Of a stretch of DNA of 64,000 bases, positions 1 to 6,660 are shown one piece after another (within the stretch, counting starts at the first letter, position 1; the number at the start of each line of letters is the position of its first letter). The stretch is from NCBI RefSeq assembly GCF_030813055.1, contig NZ_JAUSTW010000001.1, forward strand, positions 186,001 through 250,000, read 5' to 3'. Position numbers and translations under genes: made by a program. Source of the stretch: Neobacillus ginsengisoli. GTDB lineage: Bacteria > Bacillota > Bacilli > Bacillales_B > DSM-18226. The notes under the pieces are model-generated. The model saw only the letters and a program-made list of their open reading frames with translations. It was not told the origin of the DNA and ran no database searches.

Positions 1-21
1 AAATAATATTTGACTGCCTTT

Positions 22-60
22 AAAGTTCCTATTCCACTCGTAGGGACTTTTTTATTTTTT
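22..60 (+). terminator. Terminator of the gene upstream of gerE
   Basis: A 10-bp stem (22-31 with 41-50, one G-T pair) is followed by a T-rich run to position 60. In B. subtilis the gene before gerE is sdhB, so this probably ends an sdh operon lying outside the window. Confidence 0.75.
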
Positions 61-159
61 GTTTGCCAATATGGACTAAGTAAATAAGGACCATAAAAAA
101 ATTTAATTTAAAAAATGAACATTTTTTTACAAATTCATTATCCTTGAAGCAAATATAGT

Positions 160-188
160 CACTTCATATGTATTGTTCACATATGATA
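160..188 (+). promoter_or_regulatory. Candidate sigma-K promoter of gerE
   Basis: CATATGATA at 180-188 fits the sigma-K -10 pattern CATAnnnTA. An AC dinucleotide at 161-162 is at a usable -35 distance. Known biology: gerE is transcribed by sigma-K in the mother cell. The assignment is by motif only. Confidence 0.5.
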
Positions 189-252
189 TGGTGACTAAAT
201 ATATACCCACCCCACGGTTCATAACTGGCGAAGGCAAGGAGGGTCACAATAC

Positions 253-408
253 TTGAAGGAGAATGATTATACTCACAAGCCGTTACTCACCAAACGTGAA
301 AGAGAAGTATTCGAACTGTTAGTACAAGACAAAACAACTAAGGAAATCGCTGGTGAATTATTTATAAGCGAAAAAACGGTTCGAAATCATATTTCAAATG
401 TAATGTAG
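253..408 (+). CDS. gerE: gerE, 5' part (codons 1-51), interrupted
   Basis: This is the first part of GerE, the small LuxR-type regulator that acts last in the mother-cell sporulation cascade and controls coat genes together with sigma-K. A TTG start at 253 follows an AAGGAGG ribosome site at 236-242. The frame runs through the conserved [11 protein letters not shown] and [10 protein letters not shown] blocks, which cover most of the helix-turn-helix. It then reads N-V-M and stops at TAG 406-408. B. subtilis GerE has 74 residues and continues with an M-Q-K-L-G block, and exactly that continuation is found at 28,933-29,013. The gene is therefore cut by the 28.5-kb element described separately and not simply decayed. 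Unspliced, the product would lack the end of the recognition region and the C-terminal helix. Identity of the fragment is very secure. Confidence 0.93.
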   Translation: MKENDYTHKPLLTKREREVFELLVQDKTTKEIAGELFISEKTVRNHISNVM

Positions 409-414
409 TTTGAA
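393..414. other. Left junction (attL) of the gerE-interrupting element
   Basis: The gerE sequence diverges within AATGTAATG (397-405). Arms TTCAAA (393-398) and TTTGAA (409-414) form a dyad centred on 403/404, as expected around a serine-recombinase crossover site. The sequence shared with the right junction is limited to AATG and ATG, so the exact core is either 397-400 or 403-405. Confidence 0.7.
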
Positions 415-425
415 TGCATAACTGT

Positions 426-460
426 AAAACGCACTCAAGTCAAGGGGTGCGCTTTTTTTC
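426..460. terminator. Terminator just inside the left end of the element
   Basis: CGCAC (430-434) pairs with GTGCG (447-451), flanked by an A run and a T run. It would stop gerE transcripts that enter the element. Confidence 0.6.
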
Positions 461-532
461 TGTAACTTTTTATTTGTTTTGTGCGCATAGAAAAATCCCT
501 CAGTCATATTGTGAAGTAAGAGGTGAATAATC

Positions 533-661
533 ATTAAGAAGCAGCAACCATTAGACCAAGAATTATTATCCCTTTACGATTCATTCACTGATGAACTTGG
601 GATGCTCTGGATATTCAGCGAGAAAGAAAAAAGATTTATTTGGGTAGGAGATGCACCATGA
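533..661 (+). CDS. Small ORF with a possible ATT start
   Basis: An open frame of 42 codons reads IKKQQPLDQELL at its start and ends in WVGDAP. It follows an AGAGGTG ribosome-site-like sequence at 519-525. There is no ATG, GTG or TTG after the in-frame stop at 524, so translation would need ATT, a rare start known from infC. Its TGA (659-661) overlaps the ATG of the next small ORF in an ATGA arrangement, which favours both being translated. It could equally be a decayed gene. Function unknown. Confidence 0.3.
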   Translation: MKKQQPLDQELLSLYDSFTDELGMLWIFSEKEKRFIWVGDAP

Positions 662-765
662 TGTATCCGTATCTGGAAGATGAGACCAACAGTCAAAGCA
701 TTCATTTAGACCACAGGGGGAAATTGTGGCTAAGAGAGGGCTCTACGATAAACAGACTCCTCTAA
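658..765 (+). CDS. Small ORF, 35 aa, coupled to the preceding one
   Basis: The ORF starts MMYPYLEDE and ends at TAA 763-765. A good AGGAG ribosome site lies at 646-650, seven bases upstream. It overlaps the stop of the preceding small ORF by ATGA. I recognise no family. A terminator follows at 806-830. Confidence 0.35.
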   Translation: MMYPYLEDETNSQSIHLDHRGKLWLREGSTINRLL

Positions 766-805
766 CCTGTTTGGGAGTATAAATAAATACAGTTTATATA
801 ACAAG

Positions 806-830
806 TCCTCTTTTCCATAGAGGATTTTTT
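806..830 (+). terminator. Terminator after the first small ORFs
   Basis: TCCTCT (806-811) pairs with AGAGGA (819-824), followed by six T. Confidence 0.7.
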
Positions 831-880
831 GATGTTCCTGTCGAAATAAGGATGTCTAGCAGACTAAAGGAGGAACACCA

Positions 881-1414
881 ATGGAAGAACGTTCATTTGC
901 TCGGTATATAAAATGGATAGAGAACGGAGCAGGAATAGTAACCCTTCATGCAACAGCCAAAGGATCAAAAGAGGAAAAAAAGAGATTTGTGGAATTGGCT
1001 TGTGCTAAAGAAATAGATGTTGATTATAGAGGTATCCTATTTGAATTAAGTGATAAAGAGGAACAAGTTAGTTTATATAAACTGCTTCTTGGAACAAAAG
1101 AAGAACAAAAAGACATGAAAGAAAAAATCCAATATGAAATAGATGAAAAGAATGCGAAGGCGGAAAAAGAATACAAGGAACAAATTCAGAAAGAGATCTT
1201 TTATAATATTTCTGAAGGTAATGGACCAAATGGGTCACATTATTATGTAAGTATCGGAAAAGCTGAAAATCTTGGACAGATGATAGGTATAGGAGACAGT
1301 TACCAAATAGTTCCCAAAGGTAGAGATAGTACGTTTTTTAATACCCTAGAGGAAGCAAAACATTATATAAAAGAAATGAAAACAACAAAATATCCATCAT
1401 TAAAAAAATGGTAA
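881..1414 (+). CDS. Hypothetical protein, 177 aa
   Basis: The frame opens with ATG at 881 behind a strong AAAGGAGG ribosome site. The protein is hydrophilic. A lysine/glutamate-rich stretch at about residues 70-110 looks like a helical linker or coiled coil between an N-terminal part and a C-terminal part ending YPSLKKW. There is no signal peptide or membrane segment and I recognise no family. A perfect bidirectional terminator separates it from the convergent GIY-YIG gene, so it forms its own transcription unit. The ribosome site and terminator make it a convincing gene, but its role is unknown. Confidence 0.75.
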   Translation: MEERSFARYIKWIENGAGIVTLHATAKGSKEEKKRFVELACAKEIDVDYRGILFELSDKEEQVSLYKLLLGTKEEQKDMKEKIQYEIDEKNAKAEKEYKEQIQKEIFYNISEGNGPNGSHYYVSIGKAENLGQMIGIGDSYQIVPKGRDSTFFNTLEEAKHYIKEMKTTKYPSLKKW

Positions 1415-1437
1415 AGGGAATTTCCCTTTACCATTTT
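1405..1437. terminator. Bidirectional terminator between convergent genes
   Basis: AATGGTAAAGGGA and its complement TCCCTTTACCATT form a perfect hairpin with A and T runs outside. It serves the plus-strand gene ending at 1414 and the minus-strand gene ending at 1442. Confidence 0.85.
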
Positions 1438-1441
1438 GTGT

Positions 1442-1765
1442 TTATGACCTTAGTAGAATTTCGGGAGGTACATTCTTGGTGTTAAAGGAGTATTCATAAC
1501 TCTTCAGGGCAAAAATCAGTCGTCTCTCCAGCTCCAGTATTTCAGTCTTTTCCCAGTTTGGCGTCTCCACAAGCTGTACGAACTCCAATTCGTTCCCTTT
1601 GTTAAATGCCTTCTGTAACCCTTCTGAGATGTGTTTGTGATTCTTCAAATGATGAATGTGATTCAAGACCCTCAAATAGCATGAACTTGAACTTGCACCA
1701 ACATAATACTTTCGTTCATCACGGTCGCAAATCATATAAATGCCAGGTTTATCTGAAATCATCAA
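1442..1765 (-). CDS. Small GIY-YIG family nuclease
   Basis: The 107-residue product shows the GIY-YIG signature: GIY at residues 8-10, then YVG about 11 residues later, an arginine in YLRVLNH, and a late glutamate in the LELERR segment. Proteins of this size are essentially the bare catalytic domain, which cuts DNA as in UvrC, homing enzymes and some restriction enzymes. No DNA-binding extension is visible, so the substrate is unknown. The start is TTG at 1763-1765 or the adjacent ATG. An AGGAGG lies somewhat far upstream, so the exact start is uncertain. It may act in defence or in element mobility. Confidence 0.75.
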   Translation of the reverse strand: MMISDKPGIYMICDRDERKYYVGASSSSCYLRVLNHIHHLKNHKHISEGLQKAFNKGNELEFVQLVETPNWEKTEILELERRLIFALKSYEYSFNTKNVPPEILLRS

Positions 1766-1932
1766 ATGCTTGTATCATCCTCCTGTCGGTATACTTCCCA
1801 TCAATTAAGAAAATATACCTAATTTTGTAAATTAATTTCTAAAAAAAATGTTAATTTTTAAATTTACTATTTGGACAGCCGATTTTTGATGATAGACTAC
1901 CAGTGAAAATAAATATCAAGGGAGTAAAAAAC

Positions 1933-2139
1933 ATGAAAAGTAAAGTATTTGAAAATGATGAGGAAATGTTTATAGAGGAAGAGGAGTTTTTTGGGGGAGA
2001 TGAAGATAAAGAATTTGAAGAGATATTTCAGAAGTGGAAAGACCTTGGGAAGGTTCCTGAAAACGAAGATGATAAAGATGATGCGTATTATACAGCTTTC
2101 TGTGAATTTATTATAGAATATGGAAAACAGTTCAATTAG
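1933..2139 (+). CDS. Small, very acidic protein, 68 aa
   Basis: I start this at ATG 1933 because an AAGGGAG ribosome site lies eight bases upstream; an upstream in-frame start has no such site. The product has about 23 Asp/Glu against 8 Lys and no Arg, a net charge near -15, with four consecutive Glu near residue 15. Such charge is seen in DNA-mimic anti-restriction proteins, but nothing here proves that role. A terminator follows at 2155-2180, so it is monocistronic. No family recognised. Confidence 0.65.
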   Translation: MKSKVFENDEEMFIEEEEFFGGDEDKEFEEIFQKWKDLGKVPENEDDKDDAYYTAFCEFIIEYGKQFN

Positions 2140-2154
2140 AAAAAATTGGATTTT

Positions 2155-2180
2155 AAAGTAGCCTTTATGGCTACTTTTTT
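2155..2180 (+). terminator. Terminator of the acidic-protein gene
   Basis: AAAGTAGCC (2155-2163) pairs with GGCTACTTT (2169-2177), followed by more T. Confidence 0.85.
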
Positions 2181-2357
2181 AGTATTGTGTACCAAAATAT
2201 ATACTTCAATGAAAAAATCTAGATCTACATCGATATAAACATAAATAAAGAAGGATAATTTTACCTTTTTTGTGGAAAACTAACTTAGCAAACTTTATTA
2301 TTAATATAAAGCAATTTTTATAATTTATAAACTAAAAAGAAAGAGGTAACATTATTT

Positions 2358-3149
2358 ATGGGTCCAAAGGATGATGGGATTAAAAGAAATGGGAATAAGT
2401 TTTCGGAAAATGAAAAAGAATTCTTAATAAATATAGAAAACTTTATTGATTCGATAAAAAAAGAGTTTGATTTTTTCATATTAGTAAATGAAAACAATTA
2501 TGAGGCACTGAATAAACCAGATTCTTTTATTAAAATGATTGCTCCAATGAATAACAAAAAAATTGACACGTTAGAACTTTATCTCGATTCTGAAGTTATT
2601 AAACTAGTTGAGGTTTTAGAATTACTTAATGCCGTAAATTATATATACCATAAAGCAACAAGGGCTTTAGGGTTTAATCCCTCCGACTTTCCACTTGAGT
2701 TAACGAAAATAGAAAAAGGTTCTTTGATAGTATGGTTAAGAGGGAAAAAGGATGCAATAATGCTAACCGCTACAATTATTCAAGCAATCCTTGCAGGCGC
2801 TACTTTCGGATATGAGTTATGGAAAGACCATTACAAACAAAATGCACCAATGGTACAGTGTTCTGTACCAACTGAAGTTTTTATAAAAGGCAAAAAACTT
2901 AGTGATAATTTTAATATGGAATATGAGTGTAATACAAGTGAAAAAACTAATACTATTAAATTTAAGGTTAGTAGTAAAGAAGTGGTAAATAAAAACGATA
3001 TTAAAACTTATACTGTGAGAGAAGGAGATACTTTAAGTTCAATTGCAATAGAACAAAATATTGATCTAAACACTCTTTTACAGGATAATAATTTAAAACT
3101 TGGTGATATTATTATGCCAGGTCAAAAATTAAAAATTAACAAAAAATAG
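2358..3149 (+). CDS. LysM-domain protein with a central hydrophobic segment
   Basis: The 263-residue protein has three parts. Residues 1-130 are a mixed domain of unknown type. Residues about 131-153 are hydrophobic and alanine/isoleucine rich, ending before YELWKDHYKQ, and could cross the membrane. The C-terminal 45 residues form a LysM domain (YTVREGDTLSSIA, ending PGQKLKI), which in known proteins binds peptidoglycan or chitin-type glycans. There is no N-terminal signal peptide. If the hydrophobic segment is a membrane anchor, the LysM would face outward. The gene is followed 41 bases later by the 3191 gene and probably shares its transcript. Start ATG 2358 follows AAGAAAGAGG. Role unknown; attachment or envelope sensing would be guesses. 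Confidence 0.7.
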   Translation: MGPKDDGIKRNGNKFSENEKEFLINIENFIDSIKKEFDFFILVNENNYEALNKPDSFIKMIAPMNNKKIDTLELYLDSEVIKLVEVLELLNAVNYIYHKATRALGFNPSDFPLELTKIEKGSLIVWLRGKKDAIMLTATIIQAILAGATFGYELWKDHYKQNAPMVQCSVPTEVFIKGKKLSDNFNMEYECNTSEKTNTIKFKVSSKEVVNKNDIKTYTVREGDTLSSIAIEQNIDLNTLLQDNNLKLGDIIMPGQKLKINKK

Positions 3150-3190
3150 GAAGAAGATAATCTAATGTATTAGGAAAAGAGGAGAATACA

Positions 3191-3619
3191 TTGATTCTTA
3201 GGCATGTAACTAGAAATACAGCCTTACCAAGCATAATTAAGAGTGATTGTTTAGATCCAGAATTTCTTCAAAGGGAACATGATAGGGGCCATATATCCTT
3301 TGAACTTAACCCTAAAACAGAATTATTGACTAAGTATTTCCATGTAATTAAGGGGTGGAATCAAGATGAACCCTTTGAATTACTTTTTGATGGTGAAGAG
3401 CTTCTTCAAGATAATTATGAAATTCTTCATAGTATAGAGGGGATAAAATTCAACAAAGAGGTAGATATTGGATGGAAATTAAGGGATGCTAAAATTCCTT
3501 ACCTCAAAGAGGATGTAGATAACATCGAATATTGTTTTATAAAAGGCAAAGTACAATTAAAGTATCTGACCGAAGAATCCAAACGTAAGCTTAGTGAATG
3601 GGCGGATAAAAATATCTAG
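3191..3619 (+). CDS. Hypothetical protein, 142 aa
   Basis: TTG start at 3191, preceded by a GAGGAG-type ribosome site. The opening LRHVTRNTALPSIIKSD resembles the first strand-helix of ADP-ribosyltransferase-fold proteins (H-x-T then an I-x-x-x-x-L helix), but no second or third catalytic motif is clear, so this is only a suggestion. No signal or membrane segments. It lies directly behind the LysM gene, and its stop codon sits inside a 21-bp perfect inverted repeat that ends the operon. Confidence 0.6.
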   Translation: MILRHVTRNTALPSIIKSDCLDPEFLQREHDRGHISFELNPKTELLTKYFHVIKGWNQDEPFELLFDGEELLQDNYEILHSIEGIKFNKEVDIGWKLRDAKIPYLKEDVDNIEYCFIKGKVQLKYLTEESKRKLSEWADKNI

Positions 3620-3660
3620 TAAAAATAAGCACTTCCAAAGGAAGTGCTTATTTTTACTAG
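3616..3660. terminator. Terminator with a 21-bp perfect stem
   Basis: Positions 3616-3636 are perfectly complementary to 3640-3660 with a 3-base loop. The T-rich right arm acts for the plus strand. It includes the stop codon of the gene before it. Confidence 0.85.
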
Positions 3661-3742
3661 ATTACCAATTTATAGTTGCCAAAACATAGGGTGAAACAGC
3701 TAACCAAATATTATAATAAGGCTGATTTAATGCGGTGTTCAA

Positions 3743-3757
3743 GGTATTATTAATACC
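3743..3757. promoter_or_regulatory. Palindrome in the leader of the DUF4209 gene
   Basis: GGTATTATTAATACC is palindromic around its centre. It lies between a TATAAT box (3712-3717) and the ribosome site of the 3792 gene, a usual place for an operator. The binding protein is unknown. Confidence 0.4.
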
Positions 3758-3791
3758 AATAGAAGCAAATTTAATGAAGGGGAATAAAGAG

Positions 3792-5564
3792 ATGAATCAA
3801 AGAATTGAGGAAAAATTAAAACAAATCGAGGATACAGATTACTTTGAATATATCTTTGAGGCTGGAAGCATGTTTCAAGAAGTTATTCATTTATCCGAAG
3901 AATATAAAGAGCCTAAAGTAAAAAAGATGGCAGAAACTGAAATTAAACTATTAAATATAAATGTCTATACCCCAATGATTTATACAAATTATATTTCTCG
4001 ATTTGATAAAAGAATTATTGAACAATGTTCCGTTTCACAGGAAGAAATTTTATACTTTGAGGGTAGATTAAAAGAGAGTTTAAACATTTTTTTAAAATGT
4101 AGATATGCAGATTTCTTATATGAATATGGACAAGGCATCTGCTCTATAAATAAGTATCAAATTGGTACCTATTTAGTTAGTTTTATGTTAAAAACAGCTA
4201 GATTACATTTTAATCATGAGAACCCAATTAATTGTTTGGAAGATTCTGCCCGTGCAGTTTTTGTATCATTACAACTAAAGAATAAGGTAATGATTGATGA
4301 ATGTAACAATTTCTTATTTGAACTTCTGTTAAATTTTGAGGGAAGCAATTTAAGATGGGTTTTAGAGCTAGCCGAAATTTTCCATAATATCCTACTTAGT
4401 CCATTAAAGTCCTCCCTAGACAATGATAAAAGACAGCTCGTTTTAGAAAAATTGGAACAGGCTCGTAGTTATTATTGGGAAAATAAAGAGCATCATTTAC
4501 ACCGTTCAGTCTGTGGAGAATTAATTGAATGGGCAAAAGTGAATAAAATGAATGAAAAAATTACGATGAAGTATATAAAAGAAATTGGGGCCTCTTATGA
4601 AGAAGAAGCGGAACACCAACAAGGTAGGGAAGAAAAAAGTGAAATCGTAAAAGCTTCGTTTTTGGAAAAAGCATTGCAGCACTATATGAATTACGGAATT
4701 AGTGAAAAATTTGACCCACTAAAAATACAGATTAAGGCTTCGTATGAAAACGCAGTGTCTCAAGGTGAATTTAAATTAATGTCTTCATCAGTGAAAATTT
4801 CACAAGAGGAGATAGACAGAGAAATACAACCGTATTTAAATGTGCCTTTAGACGAAGCTTTATTACATTTTGCAAGAGAAATTAGCTTTATTCCTAACGT
4901 AAGTCAAATAGAAGAAAATACCAAAAAACAAATGAAGGAATCATTTTCGCTTAGAAATTTTTTTGGGGGGTCAGTGGTTTCCGATGGTAAGAAAATTTTT
5001 CAAACAGTTGATGATCAAGACACATTTAAAATAAATTTCAATCAGTATTATATGATGGCAATGGAAATCATAGCGAATGTAATTATGGTACCACTTTTCG
5101 AAAGATTAGTTGATAAAGGACTAAGTGCTACTCATATTATAAATTTATTAAAATTTTGGGGGTACATTGACGAACAAAGTGGGGTGTTTATTAAGATTGG
5201 AATTGAAAAGTTCTTCGAAAGGGACTACATAAGTTCAATGCATATCTTAGTACCACAACTGGAAGCACTGGTTAGAAACTTTTTTGGTAGTATTGGTTAT
5301 GCTACAACAGTAATCAAGAAGGGAACTGTACAACAAGAACAAACCTTTAATGAATTCTTGGAACGTAAGGATATTAAAGAATCCATGCCAAAAGAAGTAC
5401 ATAAATATTTGGTAATGTTAATGGTAGAGCAAACAGGGTGCAATTTTAGAAACAAAATTGCACATGGATTAATTCATCCAGCGGAGTGTAATAAAACGAA
5501 TAATATGCTTATTCTTCATTTTTATTTGCTAATGACCAACTTCAAATTAGAAGTAGATGCTTAA
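3792..5564 (+). CDS. DUF4209-like protein with a HEPN-type motif
   Basis: The 590-residue protein is mostly helical. Its C-terminal region (about residues 480-585) contains the sequence HILVPQLEALVRNFF and then RNKIAHGLIHP. The spacing R-x4-H matches the HEPN nuclease motif, and the layout matches what I know of DUF4209 proteins. HEPN proteins commonly cut RNA in abortive defence or toxin systems, so a defence role in this element is likely but inferred. ATG 3792 is preferred because GAAGGGG lies nine bases upstream; a GTG at 3735 in the same frame lacks a site. It stands alone between two terminators, with a palindrome in its leader. No partner antitoxin is obvious. Confidence 0.7.
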   Translation: MNQRIEEKLKQIEDTDYFEYIFEAGSMFQEVIHLSEEYKEPKVKKMAETEIKLLNINVYTPMIYTNYISRFDKRIIEQCSVSQEEILYFEGRLKESLNIFLKCRYADFLYEYGQGICSINKYQIGTYLVSFMLKTARLHFNHENPINCLEDSARAVFVSLQLKNKVMIDECNNFLFELLLNFEGSNLRWVLELAEIFHNILLSPLKSSLDNDKRQLVLEKLEQARSYYWENKEHHLHRSVCGELIEWAKVNKMNEKITMKYIKEIGASYEEEAEHQQGREEKSEIVKASFLEKALQHYMNYGISEKFDPLKIQIKASYENAVSQGEFKLMSSSVKISQEEIDREIQPYLNVPLDEALLHFAREISFIPNVSQIEENTKKQMKESFSLRNFFGGSVVSDGKKIFQTVDDQDTFKINFNQYYMMAMEIIANVIMVPLFERLVDKGLSATHIINLLKFWGYIDEQSGVFIKIGIEKFFERDYISSMHILVPQLEALVRNFFGSIGYATTVIKKGTVQQEQTFNEFLERKDIKESMPKEVHKYLVMLMVEQTGCNFRNKIAHGLIHPAECNKTNNMLILHFYLLMTNFKLEVDA

Positions 5565-5635
5565 TGAAGAACCGTCCTGGTTATTGCTCATTTGGACCAA
5601 ATCGGAAATGATGAGCTAAATAAAAAATACACGTG

Positions 5636-5664
5636 ACTGTACGTTCAAAACGTACAGTTTTTTG
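5636..5664 (+). terminator. Terminator after the DUF4209 gene
   Basis: ACTGTACGTT (5636-5645) pairs with AACGTACAGT (5649-5658), followed by a T run. Confidence 0.85.
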
Positions 5665-5945
5665 ATAGATAAAATGCAAAGGACGAGAGATTCATTCAGG
5701 TTTTCCTTTAACGAATTCTTTTCCATTTATCTGTGGATTTATCATTTTCCAGGGTGTTATTATACCGACGGCAAAATAAAAATTGAAATTTGGGCAGGTT
5801 TTGAAAGTCAAATTTTCCCGATATAGTCGATAAACACAAGTGGAGTCAAAAAAAAGGTTGTCATTTGGGAAATACTGGTTATTATTTAAATGTGTACAAC
5901 ACAAAGTAAGTCCTTTGAAGACTGAACATCCTTATTGCAACTTCG
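5665..5945. other. Noncoding or doubtful stretch
   Basis: A minus-strand open frame of 70 codons with a TTG start occupies 5692-5904, but its sequence shows no family features and no clear ribosome site. I see no other signal here. Confidence 0.3.
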
Positions 5946-5969
5946 AAAAAAAGAACACATTTGGTGTTC
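5946..5969 (-). terminator. Minus-strand terminator in a noncoding region
   Basis: GAACAC (5953-5958) pairs with GTGTTC (5964-5969). The A run to the left makes a T run on the minus strand, so it would stop transcripts running leftwards out of 6.0-6.6 kb. No convincing minus-strand gene lies there. Confidence 0.5.
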
Positions 5970-6640
5970 CCATTTGCGTTTCTACAAAAATTCGAATGCA
6001 ATAAGCTATGACATTATGATGGATAAGCATTATGGACGAAAGTCTAATTCAGCAGGAGAGCTGATTTTTCAACAATTGTTGAATTGTATGTAAATGATTT
6101 GGTTTTAAAAATAAACGGTTAAAAATTTCCCAAAGAAACAAAAAAGAAAACGCCAGGTTCTAGTAACCATGACGGGCTGGAAACTTTTTTAAAAAATTCC
6201 GATACGTCAAATAAACCTTGTATCTTAGATGCTGCGTGAAAAACGTACATCAAGAACATGCGGAACATATGTAAGTAGGATAGTTAGAGTTTCCGTAAAA
6301 CTTACAAAGGGAAGTAGGTGCTGCTTCTAAAATAGGCATATTGCAATCATGGGAAGTTGCAATGAAAGATTAATCACAACTGAAAATAATAAAAATTCAG
6401 CGGAATCATTCACACGGTTAAGTGGCAGATTTTAATTTGGCGGATATGCCAAATTCAAAATGCGACTTAACCAGTGTGAAACGCTGGTCAGGGGACCCGT
6501 TTGCGTAATTTTTGTTAACGAAAATGACAGCGGAGTCAGTTATATCAGGGCTGAGATGTATCGAAGCACTGATTAACTGGACGAGCAGGGCATCGAGTTT
6601 ACAAAAATAGCAAGAATGGGGTTGGTTTTTTCCTTGTCCT
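5970..6640. ncRNA. Candidate structured noncoding RNA or regulatory region
   Basis: About 670 bases without a plausible gene contain several strong inverted repeats. These are TCAGC/GCTGA near 6050; a 16-bp palindrome at 6068-6083; a GACG...CGTC hairpin near 6170-6207 with an inner GGAA/TTCC stem; a 15-bp stem 6409-6423 with 6465-6480 (one bulge); inside that, an exact 8-bp hairpin 6434-6441 with 6448-6455; and CAGTTA-T-ATCAG (6537-6548) with CTGATTAACTG (6569-6579). The density of helices suggests a structured RNA or a plasmid origin/recombination region. It ends just before the tyrosine recombinase gene. The strand is undetermined; a minus-strand terminator at its left edge would suit a leftward transcript. 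Confidence 0.4.
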
Positions 6641-6660
6641 AAAAAAGGGAGGTGTTTTAT

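Noticed and set aside
5692..5904. 70-codon minus-strand ORF
   Set aside because: It has a TTG start, no recognisable composition or motif, and lies in a region that looks noncoding.
5970..6640. Group I or group II intron
   Set aside because: I could not find the conserved core sequences or a domain V-like hairpin, and no split gene flanks the stretch.
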